This document shows positions 1 to 9,531 of a stretch of DNA of 64,000 nucleotides, piece by piece; position 1 is the first letter of the stretch; every line of letters begins with the position of its first letter. The DNA lies in assembly GCA_030527885.1 (NCBI GenBank), contig JAUMZY010000001.1, forward strand, positions 124,001-188,000, in the 5' to 3' direction. The notes under the pieces are model-generated. The model did not search any database and was not told the DNA's origin. It was given only the letters and a program-made list of their open reading frames with translations. This DNA is from Corynebacterium sp. Lineage in GTDB: Bacteria > Actinomycetota > Actinomycetes > Mycobacteriales > Mycobacteriaceae. Position numbers and translations under genes: made by a program.

Positions 1-763
1 AATACATATCCCGCAGCAGGGTCTTCCGGTGCGCCCGGCGCGCTTCTTTCACCCGGCCGGCGTAGATCCAGGGTTCGAGCAGGGCTAAGTACAGGTTCTC
101 TGGTTGTGCGCTACAGAAGTCGTCGGTGCGGGCTAGGGCTTGTTCCCCGGTCAGGATGGCGTCGGTGGTGTTGCCGCGGGCTTGGAGTGCTTTGATTTGG
201 TGGATTGGGGAGCAGCTGGGGCATTCAGAGAAGCTGCCTTCTTCGCGTGGTTCTGCGAGCCAGAGGGTGAAGGCTTCTTCGGCAGCGGGTTTGTCGCCGA
301 GTTCTTGGAAGACGTAGTAGGCCCGCAGGTAGTATTCCTTCATGGTGTCGGCGTTGCTGGACCAGAAGTCGCGGAGTTCTTCTAGTTCGCTCCGGAGTTC
401 GGCGGCGGGGGTGTCGGGGTGGTCGACGAGTGCCGTCATGTAGTACTTGTATTGTTTGCCGAGGTTGTGGCCCCATTCTAGTTGTAGTTGGGGTTCTAGT
501 TCGGCGCAGATGTCGCGGGCTTCTTGGAAGGCGATGGGGAGTCGGTGGATTTCGCCGCCGTAGATGTACGCCTCCCCTAGTTCGAACAGGGTTGCTAATA
601 GTAGTTCGTCGTCGTCGGTGTGGCGGGCTTTACCGACGAGTTCTTCCCAGGCGAGGATTTTTTCTTTGCCGTAGTCGGCTTTGTGCGCCTGGGACATCAA
701 CATGATGAAGCTTTCTTCGAACGAAGGTTCAGGGTGGTGGGGTGATGACTCAGGACTTTCCAT
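1..763 (-). CDS. Hypothetical TPR-like helical protein, 3' end cut by window edge
   Basis: An open frame runs on the minus strand from an ATG at 763 to the window edge without a stop, giving about 254 residues of an incomplete protein. The product is acidic and has no signal peptide or membrane segment. It is rich in short amphipathic helices of the tetratricopeptide kind, with segments such as LFELGEAYIYGG and YYVFQELGDKPAAEEAF. I do not recognise a family. A second Met at residue 21 (MLMSQAHKADYG) is an alternative start. It lies downstream of lpdA in the same direction, behind about 250 bases of AT-rich DNA. A scaffold or adaptor role is only an inference from the repeat character. Confidence 0.7.
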   Translation of the reverse strand, partial: MESPESSPHHPEPSFEESFIMLMSQAHKADYGKEKILAWEELVGKARHTDDDELLLATLFELGEAYIYGGEIHRLPIAFQEARDICAELEPQLQLEWGHNLGKQYKYYMTALVDHPDTPAAELRSELEELRDFWSSNADTMKEYYLRAYYVFQELGDKPAAEEAFTLWLAEPREEGSFSECPSCSPIHQIKALQARGNTTDAILTGEQALARTDDFCSAQPENLYLALLEPWIYAGRVKEARRAHRKTLLRDMY

Positions 764-1016
764 GATGACTTAACCGACCTTTCTTTCTCAAGGTCCCATG
801 TTTCACCACATTCGCCATGCAACATCAATCGCGGCATCAACAACATCAATGCTGTTATATTACTGTTATATTGAATGAGAATATGGTGAGGATTACTCAA
901 CAAAACCAACGGGAAATCTACAATATTTACTACATTTGTACCACTTCCGTATCAGTTTCGGGGCATCGCAAACCCACGCCCCACCCCAAACGTGCAGGCT
1001 GAGCACCATGCCTGGG

Positions 1017-2438
1017 CTACCCCAAATCGTCGTGCTCTACGAGCCGCCGGGCGGCTTCCGTGATGGAACCAGACAGGGACGGGTATACGGAGAACGTTTC
1101 CGCCAATTGCTTCACCGTGAGGTTATTCGTCACCGCCACCGCAATGGGCAATATCAATTCTGAGGCAGTTGGGGCGACGACCACCCCGCCGATGATGATG
1201 CCGGAATGCCTGCGGCAGAAAATCTTGATGAAGCCATGTCGCAGCGCCCGCATTTTCGCCCGCGGGTTGGTTTCCAACGGCAGCATGACTGTGCGGGCTG
1301 TCACTTCCCCGGATTCAATTTCGGTTTGCATGACCCCCACCGCCGCAATTTCGGGCCGGGTGAATACCGCGGTGGCCACGGTCTTCAACCGCAGCGGCGA
1401 CACCCCTTCCCCCAGCGCGTGGTACATGGCGATGCGGCCCTGCATAGCCGCCACCGAGGCCAGCGGGAACAGGTCCGTGCAGTCCCCGGCAGCGTACACG
1501 CCCGGCACGTTGGTGCGGGACACCCGGTCCACCTTGATGTGGCCCGAATCAGTGGTTTCCACCCCGATCTGCTCCAATCCCAGATTCTGGGTGTTGGGGA
1601 TGGAACCAACCGTCATTAAAGCGTGGGAACCAGCAATTTCTCGCCCGTCAGTGGTGCGCACCAGCACTCCCCCGTCGGCGCTGCGCACGACGGAATCCAC
1701 CCGCGCGTGCTTCTCCAGTGCCACGCCGCGTTCCACCAACACGGTTTCCAGCACGTCTGCAGCGTCTGCGTCGTCGTGGGGCAGGATGCGGTCCCGCGAC
1801 GCCACCATCGTCACCTTGATGCCCAATTCGGCGAAGGCGGACACAAATTCTGCGCCTGTGACGCCGGAACCCACCACGATCAAATGCTCTGGCAATTCAG
1901 TGATGTTATAAATCTGCCGCCAGGTGAGGATGCGCTCGCCGTCGGGTTGCGCGCCGGGCAGGATGCGGGGTGAAGCTCCTGTGGCGACTAGTACTAAATC
2001 GCATTCGATGGTTTCGGTGGTGCCGTCGGGGCGTTCCACTCGAATGTAGTGCAGGGTTTGTTTCCGGTTGTAGTCGTCAAAAACGCCGTGGCCGTTGATG
2101 ATGGTCACTCCGGCGCGGCGTACGGATTCGTAAATATCGCCGGATTGTTTGTCGGCTAGTTGTTGGACGCGGCCGTTGAGGGCGTCGATAAGCACGTTTG
2201 TTTCGCCGATGTCTTGGTTGAGGCCCATGTCTTCGGCGCGCCGCAGGTCGGTTTTAATATTGGCGCCGGCTATGAAAGATTTGGAGGGGACGCAGTCGTG
2301 GATGACGGCGGAGCCGCCCAAGCCGAGGTCTTCGATGAGGGTGACGTCGGCGCCGTAGCGGGCGCCTTCGAGTGCGGCTTCGTAGCCGGCGGGGCCGCCG
2401 CCGACGATGACGATGCGTTTCTTCGTTTGGCTGGTCAA
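1017..2438 (-). CDS. lpdA: NAD(P)H-quinone dehydrogenase, LpdA-type flavoprotein disulfide reductase family
   Basis: The 473-residue protein starts with the FAD-binding Rossmann motif IVGGGPAGYEAAL and has a second dinucleotide motif, VVGSGVTGAEFVSAF, near residue 180. An FAD-binding YAAGDCTD segment lies near residue 315. The place of the redox-active CxxxxC of lipoamide dehydrogenases reads GGSAVIHDCVPSK, so the first cysteine is missing. This is the hallmark of the mycobacterial LpdA (Rv3303c) group, which reduces quinones with NAD(P)H and does not act as a dihydrolipoamide dehydrogenase. Function is inferred from that family. In C. glutamicum a homologue sits beside the same amidohydrolase and phosphomannomutase genes, matching the order here. 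The enzyme is cytoplasmic. Confidence 0.85.
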   Translation of the reverse strand: MTSQTKKRIVIVGGGPAGYEAALEGARYGADVTLIEDLGLGGSAVIHDCVPSKSFIAGANIKTDLRRAEDMGLNQDIGETNVLIDALNGRVQQLADKQSGDIYESVRRAGVTIINGHGVFDDYNRKQTLHYIRVERPDGTTETIECDLVLVATGASPRILPGAQPDGERILTWRQIYNITELPEHLIVVGSGVTGAEFVSAFAELGIKVTMVASRDRILPHDDADAADVLETVLVERGVALEKHARVDSVVRSADGGVLVRTTDGREIAGSHALMTVGSIPNTQNLGLEQIGVETTDSGHIKVDRVSRTNVPGVYAAGDCTDLFPLASVAAMQGRIAMYHALGEGVSPLRLKTVATAVFTRPEIAAVGVMQTEIESGEVTARTVMLPLETNPRAKMRALRHGFIKIFCRRHSGIIIGGVVVAPTASELILPIAVAVTNNLTVKQLAETFSVYPSLSGSITEAARRLVEHDDLG

Positions 2439-2595
2439 GAATCCTCCCAGGGTGAGTCGGGGTACATGGGGGTATGTATGAGTCTGCCACTGAGAATAGC
2501 CGAATCCGGCATGTGCGCCTAACCATGGCTTTGCTTATCGACGCTCGTCGGCGCCCGTCAAGGCTCACGGTCGGTTGTCGGTGCGGCCGTGCTGG

Positions 2596-3870
2596 TTACG
2601 TGGTGGTGGTGAAAATCTTTTCGCCTTGGCCGTTGAACCGATCCGCCACCCCACCGAACAACCGCACCCCCACCGGAATGCAGTTTTCGTCGGCCAGCAT
2701 GTTGCCCTTGTGCAAATCGCCTTTCTCACTCACGCCATCCCAGCACCCCAACCGCGCCATGGAACCGGACACGTGTTCTAAGTACCAGGAGAAGTCCTCG
2801 CCGCCGGAGGATTGTGGGGCTTGCACCACCGCTTGGGGGTCAATGGCCCGGGCTGCATCCGCCAGAATGGCGGTGGCTATATCATCGTTGATGACCGGCG
2901 GCACCCCTTTGACGTAGGTGATGTGGTATTCCGCGCCGGTGGGGGCAACGATGGCCCCAATGAGCTCTTCCAGCAGGGGCTGAATCGTCCGCCACACATG
3001 AATATCACCCGTGCGAATGGTGCCGCGGATGGTGCCTTCCTCCGGGATGGCATTGGGCGCAAACCCCGCGTTGATCGCACCAAACACCATGACGGTGGCG
3101 GTGCGGGGGTCGACGCGGCGGGTCAGCAGGCCAGGCAGATCCGTAACAATTTTGGACAGGGCATACACCACGTCGTTGGTGAGGTGCGGGCGGGACGAAT
3201 GCCCACCAGAGCCGGTGACTTTCACCTCAATGACATCCCCCGCAGAGGTGATCGGGCCGACCCGGACCCCCACCATGCCGGTGCGGATTTTGGGTTCTGC
3301 GTGGATGGCAAAAATGTTGCTGATGCCGCCCAGCACCCCAAGTTTGATGAGTTCCGGAGCGCCGGAATCCATGACTTCCTCAGCGGGTTGGAAAATGACG
3401 CGGATGCCAATGTTCAGGATGCCCTGCCGGTCGGCCTCAGCCAGGGCGCACGCCAAGCCGAGCGCCACGGTGATGTGCACGTCATGGCCGCACGCATGCA
3501 TAACACCGGCGGTTTGGGAGCTGAAATCGCACCCCGTGTGCTCCTGAATGGGCAGCGCATCAATATCTGCCCGGAAGGCGATCTTCTCGGGAGTGTCGGG
3601 CCCAATGTCCACCATGAGCCCCGTGTTGGGGAACAATTGGGGCGTGAGGCCGTGGTCTTGCAGAATGCTGCTGATGGTGGCGGTGGTTTGGTATTCCTGG
3701 TCGGACAGTTCGGGGTGTTGGTGGAAGTGGCGGCGCCACCTGTAGAGGTCGTCGGTGTGGTGTGCAAGCCAATCATTCACAATGGTTGAGATTGATAGCG
3801 ATTCGGGTTCTTGGTTATCGCTTGGCTGTTGTTGTTCCACTGCTTTCTCCATGACTTGCACGACGTCCAT
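2596..3870 (-). CDS. M20-family amidohydrolase (N-acyl-amino-acid or hippurate hydrolase type)
   Basis: This is an M20D peptidase/aminoacylase-like zinc hydrolase of about 424 residues. The N-terminal part holds RRHFHQHPELSDQEYQT, and the metal site shows MHACGHDVHITVALG and a later FQPAEEVMDSGA. The C-terminal SSGGEDFSWYLEHVSG supplies another ligand region. Such enzymes remove acyl groups from amino acids or open related amides; the substrate cannot be read from sequence. I chose the ATG at 3870 (MDVVQVMEKAVEQ) over an ATG at 3951, because the extra 27 residues look non-coding and contain the dispersed GTCGATAAG motif. An ATG at 3852 is also possible. It is read divergently from pmmB. Confidence 0.8.
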   Translation of the reverse strand: MDVVQVMEKAVEQQQPSDNQEPESLSISTIVNDWLAHHTDDLYRWRRHFHQHPELSDQEYQTTATISSILQDHGLTPQLFPNTGLMVDIGPDTPEKIAFRADIDALPIQEHTGCDFSSQTAGVMHACGHDVHITVALGLACALAEADRQGILNIGIRVIFQPAEEVMDSGAPELIKLGVLGGISNIFAIHAEPKIRTGMVGVRVGPITSAGDVIEVKVTGSGGHSSRPHLTNDVVYALSKIVTDLPGLLTRRVDPRTATVMVFGAINAGFAPNAIPEEGTIRGTIRTGDIHVWRTIQPLLEELIGAIVAPTGAEYHITYVKGVPPVINDDIATAILADAARAIDPQAVVQAPQSSGGEDFSWYLEHVSGSMARLGCWDGVSEKGDLHKGNMLADENCIPVGVRLFGGVADRFNGQGEKIFTTTT

Positions 3871-4066
3871 TATTGGGGTTAAGGGGTTGATGGCCCTTGA
3901 CGTTACTCGCTGCCGGAAACACCAAGCGGGGACGTCGATAAGAAGCACCAACCACCAATGCTGTTCTAAGTGTATGCCTACCCACCGCCCAATCTCATAA
4001 CCGGATGACTAAGCTTAAGAGTATTTCACAAATAATTGCTTTTTACTGAAGGGATGACCAGGCGTC

Positions 4067-5701
4067 ATGAGCGAGCAATTAACTTTTGGCACCGCCGGAA
4101 TGCGCGCCCCCGTGGGGCCAGCTGCCCACCAAATGAATGTTTTTCAAGTCACACGCATCACCGCGGGGGTGGCCAAATGGCTCGGGCAGAATCGGATTAT
4201 TTCCCCCGAGCGCAAACAATTCCCCGAAGCCTATTCCGTGGCAGAGCCATTCGCCGCAACCAGCCCCTACGGCATCGGCGTGGATTTCCACGACGACGAC
4301 CCGGCGCCACGGGTGGTGGTGGGCTACGACTCCCGCTACGGTTCGCACATCTTTGCGACCACAACGGCGGAAGTGTTTGCCGGCGCCGGCTTTGAGGTGT
4401 TTCTGATGCCGATGCCCACGCCCACCCCGGTGATTCCATGGCTGGTGCGCGGCTGGGAGCTGGATGGCGGGGTACAGATCACAGCATCGCATAATCCGGC
4501 TGGTGATAATGGCTACAAGGTGTACATGAATAATGGCCGCCAGTTGAGCAGCAGCGCCGCACGGGAAATTGAGGCACTGATCGCGGCAGTGCCGCCCGCC
4601 TCGGAGATTCCGCGGGTGACGGTGCGGCCCTGCCCGGACCAGCTGCGCCGCTTCATTGACGAGACCACCAGCATCGTGATGCCCAGCCAGTCGGACTTGC
4701 TGCGGGTGAATAATGAACGCGCCAATATCAAAGTGGCATTAACGGCGATGCATGGGGTGGGTGGCCGCGCCATGGTGCAAGCATTACAGTCGGCGGGGTT
4801 CGCCCAGATCTTCCCGGTAGCATGCCAGCAATACCCGGACCCCACCTTCCCCACGGTGGAGTTCCCCAACCCGGAGGAACCAGAGGCAGTGGCGCAGTTG
4901 CTGCGGCTGGGGAAGAAAGTCGCCGCCGATATTGTGATTGCCCTGGATCCGGATGCGGACCGGTGCGCGGTGGGAATCCGGCTGAAAGACGGCACGCTGC
5001 GCATGCTGCGGGGCGACGAAACCGGCCCACTGTTGGCAACCCGACTGGTCGCCCCCTGGGACGGGGAAGGCGAACAACCAATCGTTGCCACCACCATGGT
5101 TTCCTCGCAATTATTGGCGGCCATCGCGGCAGATCGCGGCTGGGATCTGCGGTTAACCCCAACGGGGTTCAAGAACCTCACCGCAGCCGGCGGCGATCGG
5201 GCCGTGGCGTTCGCCTACGAAGAGGCAATGGGCATCGCGCCGGTGCCCTGGCTTGTCGACGACAAAGACGGCATCACCACAGCCCTGGTGGCCTGCACAT
5301 GGGCGGCGGAATTGAAGGCGCAAGGCCGCACGCTTGCCGACGAGCTAGAAAGCCTGTACAAAAAGTACGGCATCTACGTGGGGCAACAAATTGCCATTCG
5401 AACAAGTGATCCTGCGGCATTAATCAGTTCGTGCATACACAACCCACCAACAACCCTATCGGGCGTCACCTTGAACTTCGAACCGGTGTTTCATAGCGAA
5501 CGCCCAGGCACCAAACCAACAGGATTGCTCCTGCGCGGCGAAAGCCCCGTGGGGAAAATCCGGGTGCGGGCACGCGCCTCCGGGACAGAACCCAAAGCGA
5601 AACTTTATCTGGAAATCGCCGAAGCCACCAACCGCACACAGGCAGAGGAACTACTGCAGCGGATTACGCAAGAAATCACCACGTACATTCGGCAACTATG
5701 A
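4067..5701 (+). CDS. pmmB: Phosphomannomutase/phosphoglucomutase
   Basis: The 544-residue protein belongs to the alpha-D-phosphohexomutase family, which interconverts hexose 1- and 6-phosphates. The phosphoserine loop is TASHNPAGDNGYKVY near residue 140. The Mg-binding loop is DPDADRCAVGI near residue 296, followed by LRGDETGPLLA. The sugar-specificity loop is AYEEAMGIAPVPW, and the C-terminal phosphate-binding loop is RARASGTEPKAKLYLE. All four family motifs are intact and the length is normal for the type that follows purine/pyrimidine salvage genes in corynebacteria. It starts at an ATG, is divergent from the amidohydrolase and convergent with upp. One copy of the GTCGAAAAGC motif follows its stop at 5755. 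Confidence 0.88.
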   Translation: MSEQLTFGTAGMRAPVGPAAHQMNVFQVTRITAGVAKWLGQNRIISPERKQFPEAYSVAEPFAATSPYGIGVDFHDDDPAPRVVVGYDSRYGSHIFATTTAEVFAGAGFEVFLMPMPTPTPVIPWLVRGWELDGGVQITASHNPAGDNGYKVYMNNGRQLSSSAAREIEALIAAVPPASEIPRVTVRPCPDQLRRFIDETTSIVMPSQSDLLRVNNERANIKVALTAMHGVGGRAMVQALQSAGFAQIFPVACQQYPDPTFPTVEFPNPEEPEAVAQLLRLGKKVAADIVIALDPDADRCAVGIRLKDGTLRMLRGDETGPLLATRLVAPWDGEGEQPIVATTMVSSQLLAAIAADRGWDLRLTPTGFKNLTAAGGDRAVAFAYEEAMGIAPVPWLVDDKDGITTALVACTWAAELKAQGRTLADELESLYKKYGIYVGQQIAIRTSDPAALISSCIHNPPTTLSGVTLNFEPVFHSERPGTKPTGLLLRGESPVGKIRVRARASGTEPKAKLYLEIAEATNRTQAEELLQRITQEITTYIRQL

Positions 5702-5781
5702 CACCCGGATGACCCCAAGGCCCACCAGGGGCCCGAAACTCCCGAACCAGGGGCGTCGAAAAGCAGCACCCTGGCACGCAC

Positions 5782-6417
5782 TCATAGGTTAATGTTTCGG
5801 GGCCCATAGAGCCGATCGCCGGCGTCGCCGAGGCCGGGCACAATGTAAGCATCATCATTCAGCGCGGGATCAATGGTGGCCGTGACCAGCCGCACCGGCA
5901 ACCCCGACTGAGCAAGCGCATCCACACCAGGCTGCGCCGCCACCATGCACACCGCGGTGATATCGGTGGCGCCCCGCTCCGCAAGAATACGAATCGCGTG
6001 CAACAACGAACTACCCGTGGCCAACATGGGATCAATGACCAGCACGCTGCGGTTACTCAAATCCGCCGGCAGCGACTCCAGGTACGGCACCGGGGCGTGC
6101 GTGGTCTCGTTGCGGCCGAGGCCGATGAACCCCACCTGGGCATCAGGAATCATTTTGAGCGCCGGGTCGAGCATACCCAGCCCGGCGCGCACCACGGGCA
6201 CGAGGATGGGCGGGTTTTGCAGGCGCACGCCTGTGGTTTCTGCGACTGGTGTGGTTAGTGGGAATTCTTTGACCTTGAGGTCGCGGGTGGCTTCGTAGAT
6301 GAGCATGGTGCCCAAGTCCGCTAACGCGGCACGAAAGTCGGAATTGTCGGTCGTCTCGTCGCGCATGATGCTCAACCGAGCAGCAGCTAACGGGTGGTTT
6401 ACGAGCAAGATATCCAT
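5782..6417 (-). CDS. upp: Uracil phosphoribosyltransferase
   Basis: The 211-residue cytoplasmic salvage enzyme makes UMP from uracil and PRPP. It shows [16 protein letters not shown], the PRPP-binding loop [16 protein letters not shown], and the uracil-binding C-terminal [11 protein letters not shown]. The frame is open further upstream to 6483, but the family always begins [16 protein letters not shown], so I place the start at the ATG at 6417. It is divergent from the small gene at 6486, leaving only about 70 bases for both promoters. Confidence 0.9.
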   Translation of the reverse strand: MDILLVNHPLAAARLSIMRDETTDNSDFRAALADLGTMLIYEATRDLKVKEFPLTTPVAETTGVRLQNPPILVPVVRAGLGMLDPALKMIPDAQVGFIGLGRNETTHAPVPYLESLPADLSNRSVLVIDPMLATGSSLLHAIRILAERGATDITAVCMVAAQPGVDALAQSGLPVRLVTATIDPALNDDAYIVPGLGDAGDRLYGPRNINL

Positions 6418-6485
6418 ATTGCTTATGGTAGTAATATTTCTGCGACTAATTGGCCAAAATCGCCTGGAAATCAGTCCAACCATAT

Positions 6486-6773
6486 ATGAGCGATAATCTG
6501 AATATTGATCCCCATGAAGTCCGTAATTTGGCCGCGCAGTTGGATGCGACGGCTGACACCCCCATTGATCCGCAGTTCCTGCCCGGCGAGTCCATGCTTG
6601 GGGTGGGAAGCTTCATTCGTGCGTTCAATGCGGCGGTGGATAATGTGTCGCTGCGGGCGCGGTTGCAGTGCATTTATGTTGATGATGCAGTGACCAAAAC
6701 TTTGGCTTATGTGCGGCTTGTGGAGGAGCAGGATGCGGCATTAGTGCGAGCATTGGACCACACCGATGATTAA
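6486..6773 (+). CDS. Small helical protein, possible ESX/EspC-like secretion-associated protein
   Basis: The 95-residue protein starts at ATG 6486 ([20 protein letters not shown]). It has no signal peptide. The layout of an N-terminal helix [20 protein letters not shown], a middle segment, and a C-terminal helix ending [20 protein letters not shown] recalls the EspC/DUF2580 and WXG100-type small proteins of actinobacterial type VII secretion. This is a pattern resemblance, not a demonstrated homology. Its stop overlaps the start of the NlpC/P60 gene by 8 bases (ATGATTAA), so the two are translationally coupled and probably act together. An in-frame ATG at 6450 lies upstream but would run into the upp promoter space. 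Confidence 0.6.
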   Translation: MSDNLNIDPHEVRNLAAQLDATADTPIDPQFLPGESMLGVGSFIRAFNAAVDNVSLRARLQCIYVDDAVTKTLAYVRLVEEQDAALVRALDHTDD

Positions 6774-7671
6774 TCTTGCGGGGACCATCAAGACGTTGGC
6801 GGGTTTGCGGCCGCCGGCACCGGTGACGTCAGCGCCGACGGTGCCGGATTTCTCCCAACTCCCGCAGTTAGCACAAGTTTTCGACAACGATCCGAAGTTA
6901 TTCATGAGTGAGCATGAAACCCTCATTCGTGATTCGGCGGAACTCATGCGGATCCTCGAAGCGGCACTCCCGGAGCTGGAGGCCACCCGGAACGTCATTG
7001 ACCAGCTCATTCGGTCCTTCATCGTGGAAGTAACCGCGACCGTGTCAGCCGGGTCGACCGTCACCGGCGCCGGGTGGATTGCGCTGGTGCGGCAACTGAT
7101 TTTGCTGCCAAATAAATACGTGGAGCTGGCGGTCGCCGAGCTGCAGAGCCTGGAACAACGGTTAGCGCCGCTGGTGGCGCGGTTGGATCAGATTGCGGGC
7201 ACCGAATCCCAGTTGGGGGCACCGCAGCTTGTCGACGCCGCCAGCGCCGACCCGCCCACGCACCCCAGTGCCCTGCCGGCTGAACGCTCGGAGGTGCCGG
7301 CTAAACGCTCGGAAGTACCGGCGGGGCAGGTGGAGCGGGGCCAGCGGGCCGTCGCCGCCGCCCGAAGTGCTCTGGGAACACCCTACGTATGGGGTGGGAC
7401 CAGCACCTCAGGTTTCGACTGTTCCGGACTGACGCAATGGGCGTGGCGCCAAGCCGGCGTGGAACTGCCACGCCTGGCGGAAAACCAAAATGTTGGGCGG
7501 CAAGTATCACGGGATGAACTCATTGCGGGCGACCTGTTGGTATGGAATGGGCACGTGGCGATGTACGCCGGTGATGGGCAAATCATTGAGGCAGGTGACC
7601 CGGTGCAAGTGGGGGCGTTACGGACGGAGAATTTGGGCATGGATTTTAAGGGATACTTTCGGCCGGATTAG
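6766..7671 (+). CDS. NlpC/P60 (C40) cell-wall hydrolase lacking a signal peptide
   Basis: The 301-residue protein has a helical N-terminal domain of about 150 residues. A Pro/Ala/Ser-rich linker follows, with a tandem RSEVPA repeat near residue 170. A C-terminal NlpC/P60 domain begins RAVAAARSALGTPYVWGG. The catalytic Cys lies in STSGFDCSGLTQWAWRQ and the His in VWNGHVAMYAGDG, so it should cleave peptidoglycan stem peptides. There is no Sec signal peptide or membrane anchor, although the substrate is outside the cell. Together with the coupled small protein upstream, this suggests export by a non-Sec route such as an ESX system, which is inference. The N-terminal domain would then be the secretion or partner-binding part. 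Confidence 0.8.
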   Translation: MINLAGTIKTLAGLRPPAPVTSAPTVPDFSQLPQLAQVFDNDPKLFMSEHETLIRDSAELMRILEAALPELEATRNVIDQLIRSFIVEVTATVSAGSTVTGAGWIALVRQLILLPNKYVELAVAELQSLEQRLAPLVARLDQIAGTESQLGAPQLVDAASADPPTHPSALPAERSEVPAKRSEVPAGQVERGQRAVAAARSALGTPYVWGGTSTSGFDCSGLTQWAWRQAGVELPRLAENQNVGRQVSRDELIAGDLLVWNGHVAMYAGDGQIIEAGDPVQVGALRTENLGMDFKGYFRPD

Positions 7672-7722
7672 ATGCGGTTGATGAATGCGCGTTGGGAAAT
7701 AAACCGGCTATGATATATCCCC

Positions 7723-8952
7723 ATGGCTAATAAAGGTATTGTTCCCGTCAAGCTGTCGCTGACCGATGGCGATTTTTATACCCTTTGGGCTCCTTCTTGG
7801 CGCGAACACGGCGCCGAGTGGCAAGCGTTCCTCGGTTCTGGCGATGACCTCTTTGTTTTTAACTCCCCCGCGGAATTGTTGGTTTTTCTGGAGTCAGAGG
7901 AAAAACACGATCTGCAATCTCACCCCAAATGGGGCGCATTTGCGGCGCGGGATGCTCAGCGCGCCGTCCCTGGCAAGAAAGAAGAATTCGACTTGGTGGG
8001 GCTACCTGCGTTCTTGGCGGACCGCCCGTCGCATGAAAACGTCAGCGCGGTGTCCCGGTGCTTCACCATTGCCCGCAGTTTGGGTGATGTTGCATCATTG
8101 ACCCCGGTGCAGGTGTTCTTCTCCTCCCACTCCATTTTGAGCAATGCTGATCGTGGTTCTGAGCATTTCGCTGGGCCGTCAGGTTTGTCGGAGTGGAGCG
8201 CCATCGGTCGGGTGATCTTGGCCAACTGGGATGCGGTGTTGGATGAGCTCGATGATTCCGTGAAAGTCGTGAAGGTCGATTCCGACAAGATTGCCCAGGC
8301 GGAAGAAAAGATTGCGGAAACGCAAGAAGCTGCTGAGAAGCGGCGGCAGGAAGAGGAAAAGAAGCGTAAGGAGGAAGAAGCGAAGATTGATCCTTACGAC
8401 GCCACCGTGTGGGGTGCGGCTGGTATTGATCCCATCAAGATTTCCATTGATGGCCGCACCGTGTACACGTTGCGCACCTATGTGCAGGCCAAGCCAGTGT
8501 TCCTCGGGAAGTACGGGGAGATTTTGACCTTCACTTCCTCCAAGGCCCTGGTGCGGTGGCTGGTGGAGCACGATGACCATGATTTGGCCAAGGTGTCCAC
8601 GTGGGAGGATGTCATGACTGTCGCTAATGCTGGTGAGCTGATTGTGAAGGTGCATGAAGATAACGTGTATTCCTTCAATGGCATCAAGCGTGACATAGAG
8701 AAGGGGCCGGTGCAGGTTGATTCTGACCAGATGATGCGGGCTTATGAGTTGCTTGCCGACGCCGCCGACTGGGCTGCGGATGACTCGCTGAACTCGTTCT
8801 TCTTAGCGAATCCCCGGATGCAGGATTACATTTCCTACCTCACGGGTTATGCCAGCAATGCTGGTTACACCCCTACCCCACCGTTTACTGAGCATGCCGA
8901 GGCTTGGCAGGAGCTAGAGGACATGCTGACGAAGCGGTTCTCGAAGTTCTAA
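7723..8952 (+). CDS. Conserved hypothetical protein with internal duplication and charged coiled-coil linker
   Basis: The 409-residue cytoplasmic protein has no family I recognise. Its two halves look related. Residues 6-70 (PVKLSLTDGDFYTLWAP, then FLGSGDDLFVFNSPAELLVFL) match residues 230-290 (PIKISIDGRTVYTLRTY, then FLGKYGEILTFTSSKALVRWL) in spacing and pattern. They are joined by a highly charged Glu/Lys/Arg helix at residues 185-215, likely a coiled coil or rigid rod. The start is an ATG at 7723. It stands alone between the NlpC/P60 gene and the sigma factor, and a GTCGAAAAGC motif sits 20 bases after its stop. Confidence 0.75.
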   Translation: MANKGIVPVKLSLTDGDFYTLWAPSWREHGAEWQAFLGSGDDLFVFNSPAELLVFLESEEKHDLQSHPKWGAFAARDAQRAVPGKKEEFDLVGLPAFLADRPSHENVSAVSRCFTIARSLGDVASLTPVQVFFSSHSILSNADRGSEHFAGPSGLSEWSAIGRVILANWDAVLDELDDSVKVVKVDSDKIAQAEEKIAETQEAAEKRRQEEEKKRKEEEAKIDPYDATVWGAAGIDPIKISIDGRTVYTLRTYVQAKPVFLGKYGEILTFTSSKALVRWLVEHDDHDLAKVSTWEDVMTVANAGELIVKVHEDNVYSFNGIKRDIEKGPVQVDSDQMMRAYELLADAADWAADDSLNSFFLANPRMQDYISYLTGYASNAGYTPTPPFTEHAEAWQELEDMLTKRFSKF

Positions 8953-9030
8953 CCCCCACGGCCCTGGGTTCGTCGAAAAGCGAGCGGGTGTTTATCTCAC
9001 ATTTCACGCGGCTGGTGCGTCTACCATGTG

Positions 9031-9531
9031 ATGAAGATGAAGCAACCGTTCGATGATGCCGTAAAACAGCATGGGGCGACCGTGCTCCGGGTGTGCCGTG
9101 CCGTGTTGGGGCCCGGCGCGGATGCTGACGACGCTTGGTCGGAGACGTTTCTCGCCGCGTTGCGAGCGTGGCCGGATTTGCCGGCGGGGACGAACGTGGA
9201 GGCGTGGCTGGTGCGGGTTACCCGCAATAAGGCGATTGATGTAACTAGGGTGCGGGCCCGGCAGGCGATACCTAGCGCTGAGCTGCCGGATCGGGTTTCG
9301 CCGTTGGGGGTTCCTGGTCAAGATGATGGGGTGTGGGCTGCGGTGGCGGCGCTGCCGGAACGGCAACGCCTTGCCATTGCGTACCACTATTTAGGTGGGT
9401 TGCCGCATGCGGAAACGGCGGACATCATCGGCGGTAGCGCGGCTGCGGTGCGGCGGGCGGCGGCGGATCGCATGAAGAGTCTGAGACAGCTGTATCACTC
9501 AGACCAGCAGACGAAAGGGGCACCCCAATGA
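9031..9531 (+). CDS. ECF-family RNA polymerase sigma factor
   Basis: The sigma-70 family protein of about 166 residues has only regions 2 and 4. Region 2 is ADADDAWSETFLAALRAWPDLP with AWLVRVTRNKAIDVTR, and region 4 is LPERQRLAIAYHYLGGLPHAETADIIGGSAAAVRRAAADRMKSL. It would direct polymerase to a small regulon. Its stop overlaps the ogt start by 4 bases (ATGA), so the two are coupled. An alkylation- or stress-response role is plausible from that pairing but is inference. No anti-sigma gene is adjacent. A GTG at 9028 is an equally possible start. Confidence 0.82.
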   Translation: MKMKQPFDDAVKQHGATVLRVCRAVLGPGADADDAWSETFLAALRAWPDLPAGTNVEAWLVRVTRNKAIDVTRVRARQAIPSAELPDRVSPLGVPGQDDGVWAAVAALPERQRLAIAYHYLGGLPHAETADIIGGSAAAVRRAAADRMKSLRQLYHSDQQTKGAPQ

